A stretch of DNA of 64,000 nt from Bacillota bacterium (lineage in GTDB: Bacteria; Bacillota; Clostridia; Lachnospirales; Lachnospiraceae): NCBI GenBank assembly GCA_023410575.1, contig JAEYPP010000025.1, forward strand, positions 1 through 64,000, written 5' to 3'. Shown piece by piece: positions 37,491 through 45,828 of this stretch. Position numbers and translations under genes: made by a program. Each line of letters starts with the position of its first letter. Position 1 is the stretch's first letter. The notes beneath the pieces were generated by a model. It saw only the letters and a program-made list of their open reading frames with translations, did no database searches and was not told where the DNA came from.

Positions 37491-38690
37491 CTACCTATTT
37501 TCGACTTCGCTAACGGTTGCTTTAATTAATCCATCGGTAACTGAGATGGAAAGTAATTCGCCAGGTTGAACCTTCTTAATCGAATTAACAACTTGTCCGT
37601 TCTCATTCGCAACATAAGAGAAACCACTCTTTAACTTATTAATCGGTGATAATCCTTCTAAACGCTGCACATCAATTGCAAAACGATGCTTTTTTTGAAG
37701 TAATATTGTCTTCATCCTCTGCTTCATCTTATCCTCGATCTCAATCGCGTGAAGTCTTTTTTGTCGAAGAAGATACATAGGACTCAAATAGTTTATTTTC
37801 ATCTGAAGCTGTTGTACTTTTGTACGCTTCGTCTCAATTTTTCTCATAAGCTGCATTACAAAAGCAGAATGAAAATCAACTAATTTTCCTTCTAATAAAG
37901 TGATATCATTTATTGCTAACTCTGCTGCTGCGGAAGGAGTTGGAGCACGTAAATCTGAGACATAATCAGCAATTGTAGTATCCGTCTCATGTCCAACTGC
38001 AGAGATGATTGGAATATTACAATCATAAATAGCTTGTGCTACGATCTCCTCATTAAATGCCCATAAATCTTCAATGGAACCACCACCACGACCAACGATA
38101 ATTGTATCTACCTTCAATCTTTCAAGTTCCTTGATACCAGCAACCACAGTTGCGGCAGCACCTTCTCCTTGTACTTTGGCAGGATACAAAATCAACTGAA
38201 CATATGGATTACGTCGAGTTGCAATATTAATAATATCTTGAATTGCAGCACCTGTTTTTGCAGTAACGATTCCAACCGTTTTTGGAAATTGTGGTATTGG
38301 CTTTTTATACTCTGAACGAAACATTCCCTTTTCGTAAAGAGTCTTTTTTAATTGCTCAAATCTTTCATATAAAAGGCCCAAACCATCCAATCGTATTTCC
38401 TTTGCATACATTTGATATTTCCCATCACGCTCGTATACGCTTATACTACCAAATACGATGATACTTTGACCTTCCTTTAACTCAAAAGTAAGACCAGTAC
38501 GATTCCCTGCGAACATAACGCAAGCCATCTGACCCGTCTCATCTTTTAGCGTGAAATAGATATGTCCTGAACTATGGTATTTACAATTAGAAACTTCTCC
38601 TTTTAGATAAATACGATTCAGTACATAATCCTTCACGAACATATTCTTTATATAATTGTTCACCTGTGTTACAGAATAAACATTTTCCAT
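37491..38690 (-). CDS. xseA: Exodeoxyribonuclease VII large subunit
   Basis: This is the catalytic subunit of exonuclease VII. It has an N-terminal OB fold (YSVTQVNNYIKNMF.. to residue 100) and a catalytic core with GGGSIEDLWAFNEE and SAVGHETDTTIADYVSDLRAPTPSAAAE. A shorter coiled-coil C-terminus ends with the LSPINKLKSGFSYV motif. The 399 residues match Firmicutes homologues. It begins three bases after the nusB stop. Confidence 0.97.
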   Translation of the reverse strand: MENVYSVTQVNNYIKNMFVKDYVLNRIYLKGEVSNCKYHSSGHIYFTLKDETGQMACVMFAGNRTGLTFELKEGQSIIVFGSISVYERDGKYQMYAKEIRLDGLGLLYERFEQLKKTLYEKGMFRSEYKKPIPQFPKTVGIVTAKTGAAIQDIINIATRRNPYVQLILYPAKVQGEGAAATVVAGIKELERLKVDTIIVGRGGGSIEDLWAFNEEIVAQAIYDCNIPIISAVGHETDTTIADYVSDLRAPTPSAAAELAINDITLLEGKLVDFHSAFVMQLMRKIETKRTKVQQLQMKINYLSPMYLLRQKRLHAIEIEDKMKQRMKTILLQKKHRFAIDVQRLEGLSPINKLKSGFSYVANENGQVVNSIKKVQPGELLSISVTDGLIKATVSEVENR

Positions 38691-38693
38691 AAA

Positions 38694-39092
38694 CTATATT
38701 ACCTTTGCTAAGACACCATTAACAAAACTTGCAGAAGAATCTCCACCGAATTTTTTCGCAAGTTCTACTGCTTCATTAATTGCAACCTTCATAGGAACAT
38801 CCTCATCAAACTTAATCTCAAAGGTAGCAAGGCGCATAATATTTAAATCCACCTTACCCATTCGACTCAGTTTCCATCCACTTGTAGCTTCTGCTAAAAT
38901 AGCATCAATTTCTCCAAGCTTGTCCGTAATTTGATTAAAACGATCCATTAGATATTTTTCATCCTCTGCTGCTGCCTTCTCGCGCGATTCTAAATAAAAC
39001 CCAATTTGCTCATCTAACTCACTTGGTTCATGAAACTCCTTACAGAATAACATACAAAATAAATGTTCTCTAATTTCTCTTCTTGTCATCAT
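38694..39092 (-). CDS. nusB: Transcription antitermination factor NusB
   Basis: This all-helical RNA-binding protein takes part in rRNA antitermination. The 132 residues begin MTRREIREHLFCMLF and end with VAINEAVELAKKFGGDSSASFVNGVLAKV, the conserved C-terminal signature. It is followed directly by xseA. The gap to the upstream asp23-like gene includes a terminator hairpin. Confidence 0.95.
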   Translation of the reverse strand: MMTRREIREHLFCMLFCKEFHEPSELDEQIGFYLESREKAAAEDEKYLMDRFNQITDKLGEIDAILAEATSGWKLSRMGKVDLNIMRLATFEIKFDEDVPMKVAINEAVELAKKFGGDSSASFVNGVLAKVI

Positions 39093-39176
39093 TTCCTCCT
39101 AGGTCACAATTATAGGACCACATTGTTTATACAATTAAAACAGTAAGTCATCGCTTCGTAATCTTTTCTTGTCATG

Positions 39177-39226
39177 AAAACGAGGCGTCAATTCACATCA
39201 GAATGTGTACTTGACACCCCCGTTTA
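39177..39226 (-). terminator. Terminator after the Asp23-like gene
   Basis: On the minus strand AAACGGGGGTGTCAAGT pairs, with G-T pairs and one bulge, with ATTGACGCCTCGTTTTC around an ACACATTCTGATGTG inner hairpin. It lies about 30 bases past the stop of the Asp23-like gene and before nusB, so it separates the two. The same hairpin is fair on the other strand. Confidence 0.65.
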
Positions 39227-39254
39227 TTTTATTAACTCAACGCTCTTAATCAAC

Positions 39255-39647
39255 TTATTGTCTATTATTCTCGATATCGACACCGACAATTCGTATGTTT
39301 ACTTCAAATACAGTTAATCCAGTCATATTTTCAATTGCAGTTTTTACTTTATCCTGAACTTTAGCACAAGTTTTTGGAATACTATAACCATACTTCATTG
39401 TAATTGATAATTCAACAGAAACTGCTTTTTCTAATAAAGTAATCTTAACACCCTTGGATAGGTTTTTCATTCCAAGCTTGCCAACAATCTCTTTAGTTAA
39501 ATTACCAGTAAGTGCTGCCACACCTTCTACTTCCGTGGCTGCAAGACCTGCAATTGTTGCGACAACATCATCAGCTATCTTTACTTCTCCAATCTTTCCT
39601 GATGATTCCATCGTATATGCACTGCTGTTTTGGAGTTCTTTATTCAT
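39255..39647 (-). CDS. Asp23/Gls24 family envelope stress protein
   Basis: These small proteins sit at the membrane through partners and respond to envelope or alkaline stress. The 130-residue frame begins MNKELQNSSAYTMESS and has the family core GEVKIADDVVATIAGLAATEVEGVAAL, with a C-terminal VQDKVKTAIENMTGLTVFEVNI. The start at 39647 is chosen for its perfect AGGAGG seven bases upstream; the frame open to 39710 runs through that site. In clostridia this gene normally sits between spoIIIAH and nusB, as here. Confidence 0.93.
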   Translation of the reverse strand: MNKELQNSSAYTMESSGKIGEVKIADDVVATIAGLAATEVEGVAALTGNLTKEIVGKLGMKNLSKGVKITLLEKAVSVELSITMKYGYSIPKTCAKVQDKVKTAIENMTGLTVFEVNIRIVGVDIENNRQ

Positions 39648-39854
39648 AGGTATTACCTCCTGTATCTCATGCGTGTATCCGCGCGCTTTTTTTCGTAACC
39701 ATTTAGTCATTAAGCATCTCTAAATAGCTAACCTTAATATACTGTATCTATTATAGCAAAGGAATGATAATTTTGCAAAGAATTTTCTATTACCATTCAC
39801 ATTATTCACAGATAACGCTTAGTTATACAGCTAAAAAAGTAGGAATTTGAGTAT

Positions 39855-40616
39855 TTACTCTTCTGTTACAACGTTAGTGGTTACAATCTTTTCAGCATCT
39901 GCACCAGTCTTTCTCATCACAACATCTTCAATAATTGCCATATCTTGCTCAGTCAAGGATGGTGAGTTAACAATAACATCAATACTATCATTAACAATGG
40001 ACACAACTACTCCGCTAAATCCTTTTGCTTCTAATAAGATTTCAATGGAACTTTCCATCTCTGCGATGGTTGTCAACTCAACTAGCGCATCAATCGCATC
40101 TTCTTTCTGTTCTTCAGCAACTGTTGCATCTTCTATGATACCCATTAAATCTTCTTTATTTCTTGCTCTTGTTTGTTCTCTTGTCAATTTAGCAGTTGAA
40201 AAATAACTACTGTCAATTGTTGTACTCGCCAAAATAGCTTCGCCAGGAGCTGCCTCTTCTGTTGTTGCTGCTACATCATCAGAAGAATCTTCTGGATTAG
40301 TTGCAACATCATCCGTAGAATCCCCTGTATTCGCTGTCAAGTCACTGTCCGTACTAACAGGATCAGTTACAACAACTACATCATCCCCTGATAAATCAGA
40401 AGATAACAAAGCATCATCTTCGTCCGAGATATCGGTATAGGATTCTCCGTCAACTTCCGTAAATAGATCATCTCCCACTGCTGAACTTGCTGCTTCTTCT
40501 GCATCTTTTTCACCTACTTTATCTCTTGAAAAGTTCAAATACCCTGCAATAGCAATCATAAGTGCTAAAGCAAAGATGATAATCTGGTTTTTCTTAAAAA
40601 TATTTTTAACCTTCAT
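39855..40616 (-). CDS. spoIIIAH: Stage III sporulation protein AH (SpoIIIAH)
   Basis: It is the mother-cell half of the SpoIIIAH-SpoIIQ channel across the two forespore membranes. One N-terminal membrane helix (IIIFALALMIAIAGYLNF) is followed by an acidic, Asp/Ser/Thr-rich linker (about residues 30-125) and the YscJ/FliF-like ring-building domain (FSTAKLTREQTRARNKEDL to the end). The linker is much longer than in Bacillus. The start at 40616 has GAGG about nine bases upstream. It ends the spoIIIA operon. Confidence 0.95.
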   Translation of the reverse strand: MKVKNIFKKNQIIIFALALMIAIAGYLNFSRDKVGEKDAEEAASSAVGDDLFTEVDGESYTDISDEDDALLSSDLSGDDVVVVTDPVSTDSDLTANTGDSTDDVATNPEDSSDDVAATTEEAAPGEAILASTTIDSSYFSTAKLTREQTRARNKEDLMGIIEDATVAEEQKEDAIDALVELTTIAEMESSIEILLEAKGFSGVVVSIVNDSIDVIVNSPSLTEQDMAIIEDVVMRKTGADAEKIVTTNVVTEE

Positions 40617-40617
40617 T

Positions 40618-40698
40618 CTATGTAACCTCACTTTCTTTCAATATTTTTTTCTTTTTGGATGCATTACTTGTGCGATTCCATTCACCTTTAAGCTTCAT
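40618..40698 (-). CDS. Possible 26-residue basic peptide between spoIIIAG and spoIIIAH
   Basis: The 26 codons start ATGAAGCTTAAAGG and encode a peptide beginning MKLKGEWNR with a KKKK run. The stop TAG ends one base before the spoIIIAH start codon. A GGAGAG sequence formed by the last codons of spoIIIAG lies about ten bases upstream. This packing fills the gap exactly and could couple translation of spoIIIAG and spoIIIAH. It may equally be chance, since the frame is short and no homologue is recalled. Confidence 0.3.
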   Translation of the reverse strand: MKLKGEWNRTSNASKKKKILKESEVT

Positions 40699-40704
40699 GG
40701 CATC

Positions 40705-41322
40705 TTACTCTCCCATCTTAAGGACCTGCACTTTATGAGCTGGAACATTGAACAACACACCAACTGCATTTACGATTTTCGTTGCTATATTCCCGTCTCC
40801 ACCTCCTTGTGCAAGTACTACTACACCTTCAACACTAGGTTCTAATTCCTTTAGCACATAAGGAATTGTTTCTCCTGAATCTGTTGTTATAAGCACTGTT
40901 TCATCTTGCTTTTGTGTATTCGAGCTGATTCTGCTGCCGCCTTCATTATCAGTTTCGTTTAAGCTTTCTTGTGAATATGGGGTATCTTTTAAAATCACCT
41001 GCTCAGCTGAAGATTTTAAGGTAATCGCTACCTCAACCTTACCAACTCCCTCCATCCTTTCCAGTAACTTCTTAAGTTTATTCTCATAGTATGTAATATA
41101 TTCCTTTTCTTCGGAATCTTTTGTCGTAGCGGCATATATTTTAGCTGTATTGTCAACTTTATCTTCTACTTCTTGTTTATCTTTTTTCATAAATAAATCT
41201 GGAACCGTAATTAATATTAAAAGTATCCCTGCAAGAAAAGCTAGAAATAGATCCTTTTTACTTAAACTCTTTAGCGTAAATTTCTTTTTTTCAGGATTAG
41301 CCCTTTCCTCATCGTTACTCAT
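40705..41322 (-). CDS. spoIIIAG: Stage III sporulation protein AG (SpoIIIAG)
   Basis: It forms a large ring in the forespore feeding-tube complex. The 205 residues have a cytoplasmic N-terminus, a membrane helix (LFLAFLAGILLILITVPDLF, about 25-45), and an RBM domain with YYENKLKKLLERMEGVGKVEVAITLKSS. A characteristic loop with acidic/polar residues follows, then VVVLAQGGGD. It overlaps spoIIIAF by 8 bases, consistent with coupled translation. Confidence 0.95.
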   Translation of the reverse strand: MSNDEERANPEKKKFTLKSLSKKDLFLAFLAGILLILITVPDLFMKKDKQEVEDKVDNTAKIYAATTKDSEEKEYITYYENKLKKLLERMEGVGKVEVAITLKSSAEQVILKDTPYSQESLNETDNEGGSRISSNTQKQDETVLITTDSGETIPYVLKELEPSVEGVVVLAQGGGDGNIATKIVNAVGVLFNVPAHKVQVLKMGE

Positions 41323-41965
41323 TGCGGTCCTCCTGTATAGTAATATTTATATTATTAATTTCGATATTATAGAAGTCCGATAACAAATTTTTTATTAAAA
41401 TCTCCATTGGGGACAAGCCATTTTGCTGACTTTTTTCAGAATTCTTACCATCTTTTTCTATTACGATTTGTCCAATCTCAACTTTCTCAACTTCACTTAT
41501 TTCTCCTGTATTACCTGGCATATCATAATTTGTCTTGTAGCGTGCAACGAGCGACATGGAATGGATACTTCCAAAATCAACGCTTGTTTTATCTTCCTCG
41601 ACTTCAATTGACATTGACACTACCTCCAATCCCTTTTCCGCAATTAATTTATCCGTTTGTTTTTTAATTACCTCTCGATATTCTTTTAATATGTCTACTG
41701 TACTCTGATCCTCCATCGAAAAAATCTCCTGTTGAAAATCTTGCGCATTTGTCAATGTTTCATACGATTCTAAAGAGAAATCCATATATTCTGCTTTTCC
41801 AACTAAAGTAAGGATTGGACGAATCACTAATAAAACCAAAATTAACCCAGTGATTAAACCTACATATTTTTTGTAGTTACTTTTTCCGAGTAAATTTAAG
41901 ATTACAGTTGTAAGGATCATGAATACGATGATGTTTTTCATCCAGTCATATAATATACTAATCAT
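41315..41965 (-). CDS. spoIIIAF: Stage III sporulation protein AF (SpoIIIAF)
   Basis: This is a membrane component of the SpoIIIA machine, with two N-terminal helices (NIIVFMILTTVILNL and YVGLITGLILVLLVIRPIL) and a soluble RBM-like C-terminal domain. The 216-residue frame from 41965 (MISILYDWMKN) is chosen because AAGGAGG lies seven bases upstream; the frame runs open to 42094 inside spoIIIAE. It ends 8 bases inside spoIIIAG. Confidence 0.95.
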   Translation of the reverse strand: MISILYDWMKNIIVFMILTTVILNLLGKSNYKKYVGLITGLILVLLVIRPILTLVGKAEYMDFSLESYETLTNAQDFQQEIFSMEDQSTVDILKEYREVIKKQTDKLIAEKGLEVVSMSIEVEEDKTSVDFGSIHSMSLVARYKTNYDMPGNTGEISEVEKVEIGQIVIEKDGKNSEKSQQNGLSPMEILIKNLLSDFYNIEINNINITIQEDRNE

Positions 41966-41976
41966 CTTATTCCTCC

Positions 41977-43170
41977 TTACAACGTCTTCATGGTTGACAC
42001 TGCAACGATTGTTATAACAATCTCGAACATTACCGCTCCAACGAAAACTGTCTGCAATAATAAACCTGTTGCCTGAGCGCACGCACTTACACAATTAACG
42101 ATTCGTTTATCTGAGATTGGTTGTATCGCAGCCGCCAATATCTTGTAGATGAATACATAAATCACAAGCTTAATCAATGGAACTGCACATATGATTGCGA
42201 CTGTTACTATACCAGCGACACCAACACAATTTTTTAATAATACTCCTGCTCCCAGTACAGTTTCGGTTACACCACTTAAAATACTGCCCATACCAGGTAT
42301 CATATTGGTAGCTTTCATGATAGAGGAACGTTTTACTTGATCAATTGCAGGTGCTACTAGGCTTTGTACTGTTCCAATTCCAATCACAACTGCAAGCAAT
42401 GTCCTTAAAATCCATTTAATGACGGTAGAAAGAAGTTCCGCAAGCTTTGATAGCATGTCCTCAGAAGTAATATTATCTGCTAAGGTTGCCATCATATAGA
42501 TATTAGATAAAGGTATAATTACTTTTATTAATACGATATTGGCAACTGTAATTAGAATTAAAATTGCTTCATAATAAAGTGCTGAAGTTGCAGCTCCAGT
42601 ACAAAAAGCTACCGTCATGCAATAGGTAGGAACAAGTGCCTTCATAAAATCTAGCAATCTTGATACGGTTTGCGATGCTATACTTGTTGCACTAATAAAG
42701 GTTGATGCTAAGATAACAAACATCAATAAATAAGTAACATAAAAACCTGTTTCTGCGACTTGTCCGTTTTGAAAGGTATGAGAAAAATTCGTAAATACCG
42801 CTGCGATTACTGCAATTGTTAATAGCTTTACCAAGCTTCCTAAATTTGCTTGAAGTTCTCCAATCAGCAAAGAACCTATTTTCTTTACGATACCTTGAAA
42901 AGAAAAGCTTTCCCCACCATTTGAAAGATCAGCAACATACTCGTCAAAATAAAAGGAGTCTTCATCGGATAACGCATGATCAATCGCATTCTGAATATCT
43001 GTATAATCAATATCATCACTCGGTATTTCAGAAGCATAAGCAACTTCTGGTTTGTCCCAAACAACGAAAAAAAATAACAGCATAATAAGAAATATTCTAA
43101 CCCCAACCCTCAACCTATGTTTGACCGCCTCATTGTAGTTACTACGAAGGTAGTATGCTCTTCGACTCAT
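41977..43170 (-). CDS. spoIIIAE: Stage III sporulation protein AE (SpoIIIAE)
   Basis: This is the polytopic membrane subunit of the SpoIIIA complex. An N-terminal helix/signal (VRIFLIMLLFFFVVW) precedes a short exported segment and six or more hydrophobic segments in the C-terminal 280 residues (for example LLTIAVIAAVFTNF and GVAGIVTVAIICAVPLIKLVIYVFIY). The start at 43170 (397 aa) follows GGGAGG. It overlaps nothing and lies 12 bases before spoIIIAF. Confidence 0.95.
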   Translation of the reverse strand: MSRRAYYLRSNYNEAVKHRLRVGVRIFLIMLLFFFVVWDKPEVAYASEIPSDDIDYTDIQNAIDHALSDEDSFYFDEYVADLSNGGESFSFQGIVKKIGSLLIGELQANLGSLVKLLTIAVIAAVFTNFSHTFQNGQVAETGFYVTYLLMFVILASTFISATSIASQTVSRLLDFMKALVPTYCMTVAFCTGAATSALYYEAILILITVANIVLIKVIIPLSNIYMMATLADNITSEDMLSKLAELLSTVIKWILRTLLAVVIGIGTVQSLVAPAIDQVKRSSIMKATNMIPGMGSILSGVTETVLGAGVLLKNCVGVAGIVTVAIICAVPLIKLVIYVFIYKILAAAIQPISDKRIVNCVSACAQATGLLLQTVFVGAVMFEIVITIVAVSTMKTL

Positions 43171-43202
43171 ATTGCTCCTCCCTCTCTTGTTAATATGTTG
43201 CA

Positions 43203-43586
43203 TTAAGTAACTAAAAAGCGGTCAATGGTATCGAGCAGAGCAATCAAAATCGGCATACTAATTGCCATAATGCAAAGCTTTCCTGCCAATTCAATCTGAT
43301 TACCAATTGCTACATGTCCAGCATCTTTACACAAGTTAGAGGCAAATTCTGCAATATAAGTAATACCAATAATCTTTAACAGAATGGATATGTATTCTGA
43401 ATTCACAGACAGGTAGGTACGAATTTTTTCAATAGCTGTTAATATACTTTGTAACTTTCCAATACTGAAATAAAAGATTAGTATACATCCAGCAAAGCTG
43501 ATCATCAAAGCATATTCTGTTTTCTGATTCTTAAACATGGTTGCAGCAATCACTGCGATTACCCCTACCAATGCAACTTTCTCCAT
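43203..43586 (-). CDS. spoIIIAD: Stage III sporulation protein AD (SpoIIIAD)
   Basis: This is a 127-residue membrane protein with four hydrophobic segments (ALVGVIAVIAATMF, YALMISFAGCILIFYFSIG, and two later ones). It resembles SpoIIIAC, of which it looks like a longer paralogue. It is part of the membrane platform of the forespore channel. It lies between spoIIIAC and spoIIIAE on the same strand. Confidence 0.95.
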   Translation of the reverse strand: MEKVALVGVIAVIAATMFKNQKTEYALMISFAGCILIFYFSIGKLQSILTAIEKIRTYLSVNSEYISILLKIIGITYIAEFASNLCKDAGHVAIGNQIELAGKLCIMAISMPILIALLDTIDRFLVT

Positions 43587-43613
43587 AAGATACCTCCTGA
43601 TTTACGCTTCTTC

Positions 43614-43808
43614 CTACATATTAAAAATCTTTTGGATATATTCAAATAAATCTGCGATATAAGGTATGATCCAATAGAGAATAATTATCATACCGCCTAA
43701 ACTTACAAATGAGGAATAATCATCCTTTCCTGCATGTTTTAGTATAGAGTTAATCACTGATACTAAAATTCCAACCGCGGCTATTTTAAAAATAAGATAA
43801 ATAGTCAT
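43614..43808 (-). CDS. spoIIIAC: Stage III sporulation protein AC (SpoIIIAC)
   Basis: This is a 64-residue protein with two hydrophobic helices (LIFKIAAVGILVSVINSIL and FVSLGGMIIILYWIIPYI). Length and position (fourth from the 5' end counting the small peptide gene, third of the canonical series) identify it. It is separated from spoIIIAD by 27 bases. Confidence 0.95.
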   Translation of the reverse strand: MTIYLIFKIAAVGILVSVINSILKHAGKDDYSSFVSLGGMIIILYWIIPYIADLFEYIQKIFNM

Positions 43809-43845
43809 GAAATTGCTCCCGTCTGCATGTTATTGCATGCATATA

Positions 43846-44376
43846 TTACAGTATTAAGATTGTAACTAATATACCAAATAGAACGCCAAGACTTTTATAA
43901 AGTCGCATCTTATCTTTTGCTTCTGATGAGATTTCTTTCATATCTTCCTCAAGCTGTGTTATGTACCAGTCAATATGATTAATTTGCATATCTTTATCGA
44001 GATACCCGAGTTGTTCTCCAAACTGTAATAAGCTAACCTTGTCCCTTTTACTCAAGGAAGTATTCTTAAGTTCCTCCTCCATCGCCAGTTTCCAAACTTG
44101 CGTAAAACTAACTCCATTATATTGATGGAGTTCCTTGGCAACGCGCTTTAAAAATGGAGATAATCTTCCTTCATGACGTCTTGAAACATTATCAAGCGCT
44201 TCCGGAAGTGCAGTATGTGCATATCGAATATCACCACGGAGTAAAAGTGCAATTGTCTTAGCTGATTTTAAATCCTCAATCCGCCTTCTAATATCATTTG
44301 CAAACAAAAATCCCATCCCACTACTAGAACTGATAATTAGTACACAGCCTGTGATTTTGATAAATGTTTCAATCAT
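43846..44376 (-). CDS. spoIIIAB: Stage III sporulation protein AB (SpoIIIAB)
   Basis: This is a 176-residue protein with hydrophobic segments at the two ends (ITGCVLIISSSSGMGFLFA and LGVLFGILVTILIL) and a helical middle resembling the GspF-like domain of secretion systems. RRIEDLKSAKTIALLLRGDIRYAHTALPEAL is typical of the family. In this window it is separated from spoIIIAA by about 290 bases that include a small lysine-rich frame, whereas the two are usually adjacent. Confidence 0.93.
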   Translation of the reverse strand: MIETFIKITGCVLIISSSSGMGFLFANDIRRRIEDLKSAKTIALLLRGDIRYAHTALPEALDNVSRRHEGRLSPFLKRVAKELHQYNGVSFTQVWKLAMEEELKNTSLSKRDKVSLLQFGEQLGYLDKDMQINHIDWYITQLEEDMKEISSEAKDKMRLYKSLGVLFGILVTILIL

Positions 44377-44452
44377 ATCCTCACTTCCGATTTCTATAGA
44401 TTATATCCAGCTTTTTTAGTTTTTTTTATGATGATATCTATATCACACCAAC

Positions 44453-44578
44453 TTATTTTCCTTTTTTCTTGCTATCATTCTTTCCCTTATTATTGCTAGC
44501 GCTCTTACCCTTACTATCATTCTTGCCCTTACTCTTACTATTATTTTTCCCTTTGCCTTTACTTTCAACTTTACTCAT
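44453..44578 (-). CDS. Lysine-rich 41-residue peptide inside the spoIIIA operon
   Basis: This unannotated-size frame begins MSKVESKGKGKNN and is built from KGKNDSK-type units: about 40% lysine, the rest Gly, Ser, Asn and Asp, with no hydrophobic residues beyond the N-terminus. An AGAGG Shine-Dalgarno sequence lies eight bases upstream of the ATG, and it is oriented with the operon between spoIIIAA and spoIIIAB. Composition suggests a nucleic-acid- or polyphosphate-binding peptide, perhaps like small spore proteins, but I do not recognise it. A repetitive low-complexity frame could also arise from slippage. Confidence 0.5.
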   Translation of the reverse strand: MSKVESKGKGKNNSKSKGKNDSKGKSASNNKGKNDSKKKGK

Positions 44579-44663
44579 GTTCAAACCTCTGCTTTCTTTT
44601 TTTGTTTTATTCTACTAAGCTTTTCATTTCTTAACTCTGCCTTTTTCATCGGTATAATTTTAG

Positions 44664-45632
44664 TTAGTCATAGTAAAGCCGACTCCCTCGTTCATCATAG
44701 ATTTCCGTTACCTTACCTACTCTTTCTTTATTACTTAGGAGGATATATCGTTCAAATACATGTTTTTTAATAAGGTCTCCTAACATTGGTTTCTCTTTGA
44801 CTTCATCAATGGTTCCACCATGCACCGTTGCAATCATTTTACAACCACAGCCCATTGCATAATGAATTGCTTCAATATCCTCAGATAAACCAATTTCATC
44901 GACTGCAATTACCGCTGGTGACATTGAACGTATCAGTAGCATCATCCCTTTCGCCTTAGGACAACAATCTAGTACATCGGTACGAATTCCAAGTTCATTC
45001 TGTGGTACTCCCATATAGCAGGCTGCAATTTCAGAACGTTCATCGACAACTCCAATTTGTAGTCCTAATCTCCCTCGATTTATCTCGTTCACTTTTTCTC
45101 CGTTCGACAGTTGACGAATTAAATCACGTAACAATGTTGTTTTTCCACATCCCGGTGGAGAAATAATCAAGGTATGATAAATACTATCCCCACGCACTAC
45201 ATAAGGCAAAACACTATCTGCACATCCCTTTACTTGATGAGAAAGCCGTATATTAATAAAAGATATGTATTTCATACTCTTAATCTTTCCCTCCTCTAAA
45301 ACCACCTTACCTGCAATACCAATTCTATGTCCACCTATAATCGTAATAAAACCCTGCTTTAACTCCTCTTCAAATGCATATAGAGAATAATTACTGATAA
45401 ATTCCATCGTTTCTTTCACTTCTGCTTTTGTTATCATATAGGCTTCCTGCTCTAAATCAGTTAAATATGAATCTATACTGATAAAATATTCTTTGTTATC
45501 GTACCTTACAATCAAGGGTGCATCCGAACGTAGCCGAATTTCTTGCAATAATTCATAATTCATAGCAACCTTGGAAAGTAAAGTTCTTAATCGAATAGAG
45601 AAAATTTTAAGCAGTTCCTCTTTTTTACTCAC
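44664..45632 (-). CDS. spoIIIAA: Stage III sporulation protein AA, secretion-type ATPase
   Basis: It is the ATPase proposed to power the forespore channel. The 322-residue protein has an N-terminal domain, the Walker A motif ISPPGCGKTTLLRDLIRQLS at about residue 150, GVVDERSEIAACYMGVPQ, and Walker B VIAVDEIGLSEDIEAI. It is the first gene of the operon and has a sigma-E-like promoter upstream. Confidence 0.96.
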   Translation of the reverse strand: MSKKEELLKIFSIRLRTLLSKVAMNYELLQEIRLRSDAPLIVRYDNKEYFISIDSYLTDLEQEAYMITKAEVKETMEFISNYSLYAFEEELKQGFITIIGGHRIGIAGKVVLEEGKIKSMKYISFINIRLSHQVKGCADSVLPYVVRGDSIYHTLIISPPGCGKTTLLRDLIRQLSNGEKVNEINRGRLGLQIGVVDERSEIAACYMGVPQNELGIRTDVLDCCPKAKGMMLLIRSMSPAVIAVDEIGLSEDIEAIHYAMGCGCKMIATVHGGTIDEVKEKPMLGDLIKKHVFERYILLSNKERVGKVTEIYDERGSRLYYD

Positions 45633-45684
45633 TCAAATCACCACTACCTTTCTACATACAGGAAAAGCGTTGTCCTGTTTTTAC

Positions 45685-45712
45685 AGTATATGAGGGGTAG
45701 TACAAATTATGA
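45685..45712 (-). promoter_or_regulatory. Sigma-E-like promoter of the spoIIIA operon
   Basis: On the minus strand TCATAAT (45712-45706) and CATATACT (45692-45685) are separated by 13 bases. Against the published sigma-E consensus (KMATATT, 14-15 bases, CATACAHT) the -10 matches 7 of 8 and the -35 6 of 7, with a spacer one base short. It lies about 50 bases before the spoIIIAA start. spoIIIA is a sigma-E operon in Bacillus. Confidence 0.5.
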
Positions 45713-45828
45713 TATTCAAATCCAACTTGATTTTGAAAGATAAATAAGATAAGATGGAGAGAAAATATGACATTAGCATGATAAATCACATAGCAATCGA
45801 GATTGAATTAGAAAGGATGAAAGTGACA

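Noticed and set aside
37230..37513. Two plus-strand frames opposite xseB
   Set aside because: They are shadows of a well-supported xseB whose operon position and motif are clear.
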